From: Acinetobacter sp. P8-3-8
Lineage (GTDB): Bacteria; Pseudomonadota; Gammaproteobacteria; Pseudomonadales; Moraxellaceae
Length of the DNA stretch: 64,000 nt
Reading direction: 5' to 3'
Assembly (NCBI RefSeq): GCF_000214135.1
Contig: NZ_AFIE01000011.1
Coordinates: 19,690-83,689, forward strand
Positions 18,637 to 27,535 of the stretch are shown one piece after another. Below the pieces are notes generated by a model, which saw nothing but the letters and a program-made list of their open reading frames with translations, made no database searches and was not told the origin of the DNA. Each line of letters begins with the position of its first letter. The first letter of the stretch is position 1. The translations under genes and the position numbers were made by a program.

Positions 18637-18827
18637 TTGGAAATCCTAAGAATGCTGACAAGCTTTATAAAATGATATCCTTATCACTATTATCATAACT
18701 GATATTGACTCAGCACAAAGAACTATTCGACTTTTCATGTAAAATAAAATCAAAATATAGCCCGTTTCAATTCCAAAACTTGGCTTTTAAATCTATATTA
18801 TCTACTTTTACGACTTTCTATAAGAGC

Positions 18828-19259
18828 ATGCAAAAAATAAAAAAAAGCATATTTCTGATCAGTTTAATACTATTCAATGCACAAACTTTTGCACAAGAAA
18901 AAACATTACAATCATTTGAAAATATTGAAAAATACCCAACACATGAAGGGAATAGTTTTACACTCATCCAACTTGATCAAGGCTGCCGTATCGATGCACA
19001 TTTCTATTTATCTAATGAAAATCATTTATATCATTACTTTTTCAAAAATAACAATCAACAACTCAGTAAAACAGCACTTCAAACCTTTAAATATCATTAT
19101 AAAAAAGGTGAAGAAGGTTCATTCATGCATGTCACTGATGTTTATCTGGACTCAAATACTGTTTTGAAATTAGATGATCCGCAAGTTCAACAAGACTTTA
19201 AAAACTATAAAGATTTATTCTCAAAAAATGTTTTAAATCTTTTAAATCAATGTAAATAA
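18828..19259 (+). CDS. Hypothetical secreted protein
   Basis: A 143-residue protein beginning with a signal peptide (MQKIKKSIFLISLILFNAQTFA). I use the ATG at 18828, preceded by AAGAG, because the open frame upstream to 18705 would bury that signal. The mature part has two Cys (GCRIDAHF and the C-terminal NQCK), probably a disulfide. I do not recognise the family. The gene is very A/T-rich. Confidence 0.65.
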   Translation: MQKIKKSIFLISLILFNAQTFAQEKTLQSFENIEKYPTHEGNSFTLIQLDQGCRIDAHFYLSNENHLYHYFFKNNNQQLSKTALQTFKYHYKKGEEGSFMHVTDVYLDSNTVLKLDDPQVQQDFKNYKDLFSKNVLNLLNQCK

Positions 19260-19358
19260 CGATCTAAATAAACCAGACTTGCGAATAGAAATTCTTGGAA
19301 ATAAACAATGCTTAGTAATAAACAATATTTGAGCTAGAACCCACAGAGTCCTGCCACT

Positions 19359-20621
19359 TTAAGAAATTTTAAAGTGACAAAACTCATTTAAACTTTCATC
19401 ATCAAAACTGACCTGCCCTTGCACATCACAACTCATATATAAGTCTTTATATGAAAGCACATAGAAATCAGCACATTTTCGTATCACGATAGGATTCATA
19501 TCCAAAGACAAAGCATCATCTTGCTTAAACAGTTTCGTCACACGGCGATCATTCATACAAATCAAATAGGTTTGCTTTTTGATCTCAACTTGCGCCAAAC
19601 CACTATTTTCAACATGCAATGGAATAATATATTTTCCATTGACATCAATCACTTGTTGATCATAACTTTCTAGCTTTTGTGTAATCACATTAAAAACTAG
19701 AATATTTCCATAGTAATCTGTGAGTTGATTCTTATCTTCAAATGCAAGATTGACCTGAATACCTAGTTTTTGTAAATCTTGTTCATCGACACGTTTATTG
19801 GTCAATAAAATACGGGTAATGGTTTGCTTTAAACTTGCATCAAAAAAAGCACTATCGAGTTGAATATCAATTCCTTTTAGGATTTTTCCTAGCGCTTCAT
19901 TATGTGTTCCAAGTAACCGTGCAATGACACTACGATAATAGAATTTACTGTTTTTCTTCACCTCACGAATTTGCTTATAAAAATAAGTTTGATCATAAGG
20001 ACGTTCAATAAAATCATGCAATAAGGCAGAATTTGCGAGAACAGCAATCGCATCATGTCCTGTATAAGGTAAATGCAAGGTATGTAATTGAGGAATCAAT
20101 GGTTTGATTTTTAAATAATGCTCTTTGTCATTTTCAAAATAAGGGTCATAAACAATAATATATTCACAATCTGCAACGATATCGTGTGCTTGAATCCGCA
20201 TGTCTGCATTCAACTCAGCATCATAAAAATCGGTATAACGCTTATCTTCAACTTCAGCAGGATCAATCGAGTATTGCGGTACCATCGCTACAACACGATT
20301 CATTCGCAAAGATCTGGCGTATTTAATGGCTGCATAGCCCCCCATTGAACCACCATAGCCCACAATATTTTTATATTGATTTAAAATGGGTTGGAGCTGT
20401 TCCAATAATGCAGACATGCTTGATGCAGGAAACCATGACTTTTGCTTCGGCATAATGCCAACGACAGCATAATCATATTTCATCAATGATTTTTCAGCAT
20501 TGATGGAAAGCCCTTTGGCACGTGTGATCAAATCACCAAATGAGAGAACTAAAGTATCTGAATCGCCTTGTAAATAGATCGCTCTAATATGATCATCTTC
20601 AAAAATTATTTGCTTATCCAT
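19359..20621 (-). CDS. Alpha/beta-hydrolase-fold protein with C-terminal extension
   Basis: A 420-residue protein. The nucleophile elbow GYGGSMGGYAA near residue 95 and a histidine in YTGHDAI near 190 suit a serine hydrolase. The last 190 residues form a beta-rich region of unknown type. There is no signal peptide, so it is cytoplasmic. The ATG at 20621 is chosen over a GTG at 20627. The substrate is unknown; such proteins occur next to surface-polysaccharide genes, but none is here. Confidence 0.7.
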   Translation of the reverse strand: MDKQIIFEDDHIRAIYLQGDSDTLVLSFGDLITRAKGLSINAEKSLMKYDYAVVGIMPKQKSWFPASSMSALLEQLQPILNQYKNIVGYGGSMGGYAAIKYARSLRMNRVVAMVPQYSIDPAEVEDKRYTDFYDAELNADMRIQAHDIVADCEYIIVYDPYFENDKEHYLKIKPLIPQLHTLHLPYTGHDAIAVLANSALLHDFIERPYDQTYFYKQIREVKKNSKFYYRSVIARLLGTHNEALGKILKGIDIQLDSAFFDASLKQTITRILLTNKRVDEQDLQKLGIQVNLAFEDKNQLTDYYGNILVFNVITQKLESYDQQVIDVNGKYIIPLHVENSGLAQVEIKKQTYLICMNDRRVTKLFKQDDALSLDMNPIVIRKCADFYVLSYKDLYMSCDVQGQVSFDDESLNEFCHFKIS

Positions 20622-20740
20622 TCTCACACCGAGCTTAGGCTCTCTGATTTTGGCTGAAATTAAATAAATAGACTGCTTGCCTATTCATTGCATCAAGTGT
20701 CATATTTTATAGAATCTGATCAGATAAAAAAGCGCAAAAT

Positions 20741-21520
20741 ATGACACATTCCTTACATCCTGCTGCTCAAAAAGGTTTCAGTTCTGCTGCTGAGTTATAT
20801 CAACAAGTACGTCCCAATTACCCACAAGACGTAGTCACATGGCTAAAACAAGACTTAGAACTGAATGCGAATTCCAGCGTGATTGACTTAGGCGCAGGCA
20901 CTGGAAAATTCCTACCTTACCTCAAACAAATCACACCACATATTATTGCGATTGAACCAGTCACAGAAATGTTGGAACAGTTGAAAATAGTACATCCTGA
21001 TGTACAAATACTACAAGCCAAGAGTGATCAAATTCCACTAAATTCTGCAAGTGTTGACGCCGTTTTATGCGCCCAATCTTTTCATTGGTTTGCCAATATT
21101 GAAACCTTAAATGAAATCCATCAAATCCTCAAACCGAATGGGCATTTAGGATTGATTTGGAATCAGCGAAATGAACATGTAGATTGGGTTAAGGCATTGA
21201 CCAATGTGCTCTCCCCCATTGAAGGAGACACCCCTCGCTACCACAGTGGACAATGGAAACAGGTCTTTGAAAACCAATTTTTATTCCAACTGGAAAGCAC
21301 TCAAGTTTTCTCACAAGTCCAAACGGGTACAGTGGAAAATGTGGTCAGTAAACGATTATTGTCGACTAGTTTCATTGCTGCCATGCCTGAACAAGAACAG
21401 CTAAAATTAAAACAACAATTTGAACAGATTGTTTTTGAATATACGGGAAAACAAGCTCAAGATGAAATCGACTTCCCTTATGAAACTTATGTATATAACT
21501 TTAAAAAGTTAGAACAATAA
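20741..21520 (+). CDS. Class I SAM-dependent methyltransferase
   Basis: A 259-residue methyltransferase. Motif I VIDLGAGTGKFLPYL is near residues 47-61, the acidic residue ending the second strand is in IAIEPVTEML, and the post-II segment DAVLCAQSFHWF is diagnostic of the UbiE/Methyltransf_11 group often annotated as trans-aconitate-like. The substrate is not determinable. It is probably transcribed with the lipoprotein gene 22 bases downstream. Confidence 0.85.
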   Translation: MTHSLHPAAQKGFSSAAELYQQVRPNYPQDVVTWLKQDLELNANSSVIDLGAGTGKFLPYLKQITPHIIAIEPVTEMLEQLKIVHPDVQILQAKSDQIPLNSASVDAVLCAQSFHWFANIETLNEIHQILKPNGHLGLIWNQRNEHVDWVKALTNVLSPIEGDTPRYHSGQWKQVFENQFLFQLESTQVFSQVQTGTVENVVSKRLLSTSFIAAMPEQEQLKLKQQFEQIVFEYTGKQAQDEIDFPYETYVYNFKKLEQ

Positions 21521-21542
21521 CAGACCCGAAGGAAACAATAGT

Positions 21543-22100
21543 GTGAATATGACCCAGAAAATTTTCCGCCCAATATTCATCTCAGGGCTGTTCTGTACGA
21601 TTCTTTTTACGACAGCATGTACATCTAAAAATGATACTCAAGAGAATCCTGTTTCAGAATCTGAACATGAGGTTATGGATCAACTTAAAACGAGACCAAT
21701 CCAAAACTTTCCAAATACAGCAGATGATGCTCACGATATTGCCGTACTCGAAAAATATCAGCAGACATTTACTGAAAATAATAATGCGTTGGAGGCTGAT
21801 TTAAAGAAACGTAGTGTTGACGGTAATTTAACAGCAGAAATTGACCATCAACTAAAACGAGATGGTATTGAGTCTGCATTAAACATGCTCAAAGAACTGG
21901 ATTTAAAAACAGAACAAGGACGCTATATTCAAGGTTTGTATTATCAATACTGGGAAAATCAAGCCAAAGTCTATGATGCTAAAAAACAGTCTACCGATGC
22001 CGAGCTTAAAAATCCTGCTGATGCGGTAAAAGGCATGGGAGATATGCTGACTGCGGATGATCAACTAGAACATTGGAAAGGGACACAGCCAAAAAGCTAA
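21543..22100 (+). CDS. Hypothetical lipoprotein
   Basis: A 185-residue protein with a lipoprotein signal (ISGLFCTILFTTAC, lipidation at Cys26). The mature domain is predicted alpha-helical and highly charged. The start is GTG 21543 with AAGGA nine bases upstream; ATG 21549 is the alternative. It follows the methyltransferase closely. I do not recognise a family. Confidence 0.7.
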   Translation: MNMTQKIFRPIFISGLFCTILFTTACTSKNDTQENPVSESEHEVMDQLKTRPIQNFPNTADDAHDIAVLEKYQQTFTENNNALEADLKKRSVDGNLTAEIDHQLKRDGIESALNMLKELDLKTEQGRYIQGLYYQYWENQAKVYDAKKQSTDAELKNPADAVKGMGDMLTADDQLEHWKGTQPKS

Positions 22101-22178
22101 TTTCGATCAATATGATTAACTTGTATATATAAAACTGCTTTTTCCACCTATTGATATACATGGTATTGCTACCGTGTA

Positions 22179-22303
22179 GGCGGCATGGATGCCGCCGTTG
22201 GTCAAGGGCGATAGGATATCCCCTTTGACCAACAAAGGATTTTTGTTACTTTTCATCCTGAGCAAAAACAAAGCATTGCCTTGTTTGCAGCGCAAGGTAA
22301 AGC
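22179..22303. repeat. Hairpin-rich intergenic element
   Basis: Three successive palindromes lie within 125 bases. GGCGGCAT/ATGCCGCC (22179-22196) has a 2-base loop. GTTGGTCAAGGG pairs with CCCTTTGACCAAC (22197-22233, one bulge). GCATTGCCTTG pairs imperfectly with CAAGGTAAAGC (22273-22303). It is G/C-richer than its surroundings and has no ORF. It resembles dispersed intergenic repeats of Acinetobacter, or could encode a structured RNA. The remainder of 22101-22449 shows nothing recognisable. Confidence 0.5.
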
Positions 22304-22449
22304 ATCACCTATGCAAATTAATTTAAATTTTCAATATTATCTAAGGTAATGTCCATTTTTTAGTTATATATTAACTTTAAATGAATACCATTACGTTTAA
22401 TTAAATCAGTATTAAAATAAGACTCTTTTAAAATTCACTCAAAAATTAT

Positions 22450-22854
22450 TCAAGACACACGTATACGACATTGCCATTTTTGATCAGGTTCTTTAGATGA
22501 TTCCCACGCACGGACATGAACCAATTCAATATAATCCTGCCCTGGTTGTTCAGCAGTGAAACGGAACGTTTTAGTACCAGCAGCACCAACGACTTTTTCA
22601 TCGGCACTGCTCGGTAAATACGTTTCTTCTGTTTTAAAAATTTTTAAAGGTTGCAGTAATTTCCACTGATAACCTGTGCTTGGATTTTCAGGCGCATTAA
22701 ATACCAGTACCTCACCAACTTTCATATTTTTTAAAGTGGCGCACTTTTGCTCTGCTGTGTATTCATGTGTTTTAACAACGGTTGAAGAAGGCGCATGACA
22801 AGCTGACATTCCTAAACTCAAAAAAACGAAACCAAAACACACTAAACCTTTCAT
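22450..22854 (-). CDS. Chagasin-type (inhibitor I42) cysteine-protease inhibitor lipoprotein
   Basis: A 134-residue lipoprotein (signal FGFVFLSLGMSAC, lipidation at Cys19). The mature domain holds the three loop motifs of the I42 family in order: ENPSTGYQW (the NPTTGY loop), a Gly-rich VGAAGTKTF loop, and VRAWE (the RPW-like loop). Characterised members block papain-like cysteine proteases. No such protease is encoded nearby, so the target may be host or competitor derived. It is transcribed alone or with the gene upstream at 22935. Confidence 0.85.
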   Translation of the reverse strand: MKGLVCFGFVFLSLGMSACHAPSSTVVKTHEYTAEQKCATLKNMKVGEVLVFNAPENPSTGYQWKLLQPLKIFKTEETYLPSSADEKVVGAAGTKTFRFTAEQPGQDYIELVHVRAWESSKEPDQKWQCRIRVS

Positions 22855-22934
22855 TTATCCACTCTTTTAACAGTATTTGCTTATCATTTCAGCACACACC
22901 ATATCACCTTCTTGCTAGAGGCTCAAATCTGAAT

Positions 22935-23507
22935 TTAGATGTTTTGCTTTTCAATCCATTGAATCGAATCTACTCGAATGAGCTTGCATGCACCATCCCC
23001 TACACCATTCCAATCGAGTGCAGATTTCCAAACCAAATTTTTATCATTCACCTGAACCAAATCACCTTTTAAACGTACCAAATCACCACGTTTCACTTTT
23101 TTAATGGCTTTGGCGATATCAGGATTGGCAGGGATAATGTGCATATTACTGACCAACTGAGTGGCATATTGAGCAGGAATTGGTGGTTTAGCCATACTCC
23201 AATTTAGATAACGATCATACTGATTAATCGAAATTTGACGTGCAATGTCAGGAGCTGTGAATAAACCACGAGTCACTGCATAATCAATAGGAGAAAACTT
23301 AGCCTGCTCATCATGGCTATATTCTTTAGACCCTAAAATGCGAAAATCACCATGAAATGGTTCTAAAACTGAAATTTTTTGCGACTGATCGACAGGTGCT
23401 AAACCATTGGCAATATTAAATTCTGGAGATAGATTAATCGATTGAGAAGCATTGACCTGAAATGCACTCAGAAGCAACGCTGCTGCATAAATAATTTTTT
23501 TGGTCAT
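22935..23507 (-). CDS. Hypothetical periplasmic protein
   Basis: A 190-residue exported protein (signal MTKKIIYAAALLLSAFQVNA). Conserved-looking segments are FSPIDYAVTRGLFTAPDIA, SNMHIIPANPDIAKAIKKV and GDLVRLKGDLVQV followed by a GDGACKLIRVDSIQW ending. I recall a widespread unnamed secreted family with this layout, with an OB-like second half, but can give no function. Start ATG 23507 (or GTG 23510) follows GAGAGGG. The 243 bases upstream to 23753 contain no recognised feature. Confidence 0.65.
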   Translation of the reverse strand: MTKKIIYAAALLLSAFQVNASQSINLSPEFNIANGLAPVDQSQKISVLEPFHGDFRILGSKEYSHDEQAKFSPIDYAVTRGLFTAPDIARQISINQYDRYLNWSMAKPPIPAQYATQLVSNMHIIPANPDIAKAIKKVKRGDLVRLKGDLVQVNDKNLVWKSALDWNGVGDGACKLIRVDSIQWIEKQNI

Positions 23508-23753
23508 CACATGCCCTCTCTGTCATTGCCCTAAATATAAGCCTTCCAACATTTCCAATTCAAAATATCTTCAATTTTTAGATAAAATGACGATGCTGAA
23601 AAAGAGAAAGGCTTATGTTTAATATTAACGCCAATGTTCAAAATAAAAATTGAGTTTCAGTAACAAAATACAGAAATTCCGTCATATTTTTGTCTTATAT
23701 TCAGTACACGCTTTCGCTAGAATCGAAGTAATCGCAATGTAATAGCCAAAGAT

Positions 23754-24383
23754 ATGATTTATAAATTTTATCAACAACGCATTTTTCCACACTTACTCAA
23801 TCAGGTCATGCAGACACCCAGTTTAATGCAAGGGCGTTCAGAGTTACTTCGCAAAGTTCGTGGTGATGTGCTTGAAATCGGTTTTGGTACAGGACTGAAT
23901 TTGCCTTTTTACCAAGAAATTGATCAAATTTATGCACTTGAACCCAATCGAGATATTTATCAATTGGCGCAGAAGCGTGTTTTAGATGCTCCTTTTCACG
24001 TACAACATATTCAAGCCAGTGCTGAAAAACTTCCTTTCGCAGACAATTCTGTTGATAGCATCGTCAGCACTTGGACGCTTTGTAGCATTGTTGAATTGGA
24101 CCAAGCCTTACTAGAGATACATCGTGTATTAAAGCCAAATGGGACATTTCATTTAATTGAACATGTTCAATATCAAGACAATAAAGTCTTGAAAAAATTA
24201 CAAGATGCACTCACCCCTGTGCAAAAAGTGCTTGCCGATGGTTGCCATCTCAATCGAAATATTGAACTTGAGCTATTGAATGCAAATTTTAAATTTTTAG
24301 AAAAATATTATTTTGATGCAGATGATCTTCCAAGAATAGGCCGACGGATGTTTATGGCAAGAGCACAAAAGGTTGAGTTTTAG
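23754..24383 (+). CDS. Class I SAM-dependent methyltransferase
   Basis: A 209-residue methyltransferase. Motif I VLEIGFGTGLNLPFY is near residues 38-52, the acidic residue of motif II is in YALEPN, and post-II ADNSVDSIVSTWTLC is followed by EIHRVLKPNGTFHLIEHV. The pattern is that of the METTL7/phospholipid-methyltransferase-like group. There is no signal peptide. The substrate is unknown and no neighbour suggests one. Confidence 0.82.
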   Translation: MIYKFYQQRIFPHLLNQVMQTPSLMQGRSELLRKVRGDVLEIGFGTGLNLPFYQEIDQIYALEPNRDIYQLAQKRVLDAPFHVQHIQASAEKLPFADNSVDSIVSTWTLCSIVELDQALLEIHRVLKPNGTFHLIEHVQYQDNKVLKKLQDALTPVQKVLADGCHLNRNIELELLNANFKFLEKYYFDADDLPRIGRRMFMARAQKVEF

Positions 24384-24508
24384 AGATTTTATAATCGTTC
24401 CCGCTCTCTGCCTTACATCATAGATAACTGAATCATTGAAATTTTTAAATGGGTAATTGTCACGCGGTAATAGTCTAAATTTTTTAATTTGTTTCAAAAT
24501 CATTAATT

Positions 24509-24792
24509 GATACGCGTAAACGTCATCCGCTATTGTTTGAGACAGAGCTACATTTGAATGAGAATGTTTTTGCGATAAATCTGATTAATAAGAGGATATT
24601 AAACGAGTTCAGCGGTGAGGGGCAAAGCTCCGCAAGGTGGTTTTCTTGCGAAGTTCCACTTCTCATTTTCCCGAAAGAAAAGTAGGTCGAGCCTGAGCTC
24701 GGTTAAAGCACTGCTTTAACCGTAACGCAAGACGCAGTGGGCTTAACCCTAAATATAAACTTTAAATGTAAGACTCTGCTAAGCGATTTATC
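24509..24792. repeat. Diverged relative of the MITE-like element
   Basis: GATACGCGTAAACGTCATCCG, ATTGTTTGAGACAGAGCTACAT, TTTTCCCGAAAGAAAAGTAGGTCGA and TAAGACTCTGCT occur in the same order and spacing as in the elements at 5093 and 32580, but the intervening sequence differs and includes extra G/C-rich segments. I could not find terminal inverted repeats or target duplications, so this is probably an old or recombined copy. The flanking parts of the gene-free 24384-24897 interval show nothing else. Confidence 0.55.
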
Positions 24793-24897
24793 ATGTTAGA
24801 CTTTTAGATTGTGTATATCGTTTCAAATACGGAACACCTGTAAGTAATCTTTAAGTTAATTTTTTATGATAATTTTTCGGATGCCCCTACCAAAACC

Positions 24898-25365
24898 CTA
24901 ATCCTCAAAATCAATGCGAATGGTTTCAAAACGCACTCGCCCTTCACGAATCGCCTGAGCAATCGCTTGCTGACCTTTGGTTAAACGTGCCCCACCACTT
25001 TTGATATCAATCAACACCACTTCAATATCTTCTGCTAAACCATCACCATCACGGAAATCGGTATAACCATCAAATACAACATAATCAATAGGATCGCCTA
25101 AAAATTTAGCATCACTGGGTAAATAGCGAAATTCAGGCATAATCGGTGCCATTTGTTCCGCCATCTTGCCTTTTAAAACGGCGCGGCTGGTATTCACACT
25201 ACGCTTTTGCGCACTTGCCAAAGCCTGTTGATGCTCTAATTCTAATTCAGAAATATATTGCTCATATTCTGCTTTAATTTTGCCATTACGCGTACTCGAC
25301 AAAACAATCGTGGTTAAAACGATGCCAATACATGCACCAATTAACATTGCCATCCAAATGGACAT
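24898..25365 (-). CDS. Membrane-anchored Holliday-junction-resolvase-like endonuclease
   Basis: A 155-residue protein with an N-terminal transmembrane helix (residues 4-23), a coiled-coil-like stretch, then a nuclease-fold domain. FLGDPIDYVVFDG and VVLIDIKSGGARLTKGQ supply the spaced Asp and D-x-K residues of the archaeal-type Holliday junction resolvase-related family (PF10107). Its real substrate is unknown; the membrane anchor makes a classical resolvase role doubtful. It is divergent from the ParA-like gene, sharing a 128-base intergenic region. Confidence 0.75.
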   Translation of the reverse strand: MSIWMAMLIGACIGIVLTTIVLSSTRNGKIKAEYEQYISELELEHQQALASAQKRSVNTSRAVLKGKMAEQMAPIMPEFRYLPSDAKFLGDPIDYVVFDGYTDFRDGDGLAEDIEVVLIDIKSGGARLTKGQQAIAQAIREGRVRFETIRIDFED

Positions 25366-25493
25366 GCTTTACTTCCAAAAACAACACACTGCACAATGTA
25401 AACAACTACAAGTCTTTTGTCATGTATAACCTATGCATAACAAATTAATGCTAAGCTAAGGCAAACAATCACTTGCCTAAAAATTGTCAACTC

Positions 25494-26138
25494 ATGAAAA
25501 CGATCCTCATTGCAAATTTAAAAGGTGGCTGCGGTAAAACAATTACAGCAATAACATTAGCTTCTGCGCTTGCACAGAAAGGTTATAAAGTTGCTCTAGC
25601 CGATGCGGATACACAAAAATCAGCAATGCAATGGGTAAAACAGCGTCCTGAAGATGCTGCTCGAATTCAAAGTTTAGATTGGCGACATGAAAAATCGATT
25701 GGTGATGCACCTAAAAGCTTAGATTATTTGGTGATCGACGCACCTGGTGCTTTGACAGGTGAGCATGCAGAACAGTTAATCAGTGAATGTCACGCTGTTG
25801 TAACGCCACTCCAACCTTCATTTTTTGATATTGATAGTACCAAACGTTTTCTTAAACATATTCAAGATATTAAAAAGATTCGCAAAGGCAAGGTTGCCGT
25901 GCATTTGGTGGCAAACCGTATGAAACCGAACAGTGCCAGTGCAAAGGATATTCAGCAATTTTTTGATAAAATTGAGCAAAAGCCTGTGGCATGGATTTCA
26001 GAGCGTAGTGCTTATGGTCAATTGGCAATGCAAGGCTTAACTGTTTTTGATAAAACGCAAAAGAATTTCTTAGTTATTCAACAGCAATGGCAACCACTTT
26101 TAGACGCACTGATTGATGATCCAAGCGATTGGTTTTAA
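25494..26138 (+). CDS. Solitary ParA/MinD-family ATPase
   Basis: A 214-residue deviant Walker-A ATPase: KGGCGKT at residues 10-16 with the signature first lysine, switch DADTQKSAMQW, and Walker B YLVIDAPG. It is compact and has no DNA-binding extension, like chromosomal orphan ParA proteins that position protein cargoes. There is no parB or parS-like gene next to it. The start at ATG 25494 replaces an upstream in-frame TTG. A hairpin at 26159-26195 ends the unit. Confidence 0.85.
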   Translation: MKTILIANLKGGCGKTITAITLASALAQKGYKVALADADTQKSAMQWVKQRPEDAARIQSLDWRHEKSIGDAPKSLDYLVIDAPGALTGEHAEQLISECHAVVTPLQPSFFDIDSTKRFLKHIQDIKKIRKGKVAVHLVANRMKPNSASAKDIQQFFDKIEQKPVAWISERSAYGQLAMQGLTVFDKTQKNFLVIQQQWQPLLDALIDDPSDWF

Positions 26139-26158
26139 AACTGTTTTAATAAAAGATA

Positions 26159-26195
26159 ATGTGGATGTGGTGTAAAATTTGCCACATTCAATTTT
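26159..26195 (+). terminator. Terminator of the ParA-like gene
   Basis: AATGTGG and CCACATT pair across 16 bases and a run of five T follows shortly after. Confidence 0.6.
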
Positions 26196-26242
26196 TCAGT
26201 TAATATTGGGTGATTAACTCAGCATTTTATTCAGAGTAATTA

Positions 26243-27355
26243 GTGCAAGATTTTTCTTCGAACATACAACGTATCTTGTTGTTTGGTTTATTATTTATCC
26301 TAATATTTTTAGGTTATGATATTCTCAAATACTTTATTGTACCTGTGCTATGGGCGTCCATTATCGCCTATATGACTTGGCCAATGTATAAACGCGTCTT
26401 AAGAATATTCGGAACACATCGCCCTACACTCAGTGCCTCAATCATGATTGCACTGGTGATATTGGTGGTTGGCGTTCCATTAACTTTTGCAATTTTTATC
26501 TTGCAACATGAAGGCCGCAACCTGTTCTTCGATTTACAGCGTCAGCTATCCTCAGGTCATTTAACAGTTCCAGATTTTATTCGTGAATTACCCATTATTG
26601 GGAAAGAAATTAGCCGTACTGTTCGTGAAATTAATGCAGATCCAACCAGTCTTTCTCAAAACATCGGGATGTGGATTCAAGGGCATTTAAATTACGGCAA
26701 ACTGGTTTTGAATGAAATTACTAAAAATATCATTAAATTGTGTTTTGCAGTCATGTCATTATTTTTCTTTTACCGTGACGGACAAACCATTTTAGGACAA
26801 GTCAGCAAAGCCTTAGAAATGTTGATTGGCCCTCGTATTCACCATTATCTTGACACAATTTCTGAAACCACTCGTGCAGTTGTTTACGGAGTGGGTTTGA
26901 CTGCTGTGGCACAAGCGATTCTTGCAGGAATCAGTTATTTTGTTGCGGGTGTACCCAATCCAATGGTACTGACCCTCATTACCTTCCTGATGGCATTAAT
27001 CCCTTTTGGCCCGCCTGTCGCTTATGGTGCGATTTCGCTCTGGTTATTCTCACAAGGTCAAACTGTGGAAGCGATTGGCGTCATGGCTTGGGGCGTTTGT
27101 ATTGTCAGTACAGCGGATAATGTGATTCGACCATTGGTCATTTCAGGTGCAACTAAAATTCCTTTCTTATTGATTATGTTCGGTGTTTTAGGTGGCTTGG
27201 CTAGTTTTGGTTTAGTGGGGCTATTTATCGGTCCAGTAATTTTGGCGATTCTATTAGCCATCTGGCGTGAATGGTTACATGAAACCTTCGATCCTGAACC
27301 CTTGCCTAAAACGTCATTGGCATACGATCTTGATGATGAATCTAAAGAACTTTAG
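26243..27355 (+). CDS. AI-2E family transporter (PerM-like permease)
   Basis: A 370-residue polytopic membrane protein with about seven or eight hydrophobic segments. The hallmark is the SLFFFYRDG motif near residue 175 and the long C-terminal hydrophobic block FGVLGGLASFGLVGLFIGPV. The family includes TqsA and the PerM/YdiK permeases. The ligand is not known here and the name does not prove autoinducer transport. It starts with GTG at 26243. It has its own terminator. Confidence 0.85.
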   Translation: MQDFSSNIQRILLFGLLFILIFLGYDILKYFIVPVLWASIIAYMTWPMYKRVLRIFGTHRPTLSASIMIALVILVVGVPLTFAIFILQHEGRNLFFDLQRQLSSGHLTVPDFIRELPIIGKEISRTVREINADPTSLSQNIGMWIQGHLNYGKLVLNEITKNIIKLCFAVMSLFFFYRDGQTILGQVSKALEMLIGPRIHHYLDTISETTRAVVYGVGLTAVAQAILAGISYFVAGVPNPMVLTLITFLMALIPFGPPVAYGAISLWLFSQGQTVEAIGVMAWGVCIVSTADNVIRPLVISGATKIPFLLIMFGVLGGLASFGLVGLFIGPVILAILLAIWREWLHETFDPEPLPKTSLAYDLDDESKEL

Positions 27356-27368
27356 CATTTAAAATCTT

Positions 27369-27404
27369 AAACTTATCAATTCACAGTGAATTGATAAGTT
27401 TTTA
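27369..27404 (+). terminator. Terminator of the AI-2E permease gene
   Basis: A perfect 16-bp stem (27369-27384 with 27386-27401) is followed by a T-run. The longest exact hairpin in this region. Confidence 0.92.
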
Positions 27405-27535
27405 TAAAAATAAAATGAAAAATTACTTAACTTGGTTAATAAACTTATACAATCAAATCTTTAAAGCGCATTGTTTCGTGTCCTAAGTTTTGTTGCAATA
27501 GAAGCAATAATTTCAAAATGATTAGGATGCTGTAC

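Noticed and set aside
18705-18827. N-terminal extension of the secreted protein gene at 18828
   Set aside because: The upstream residues have no conserved character and would bury the obvious signal peptide that starts at 18828.
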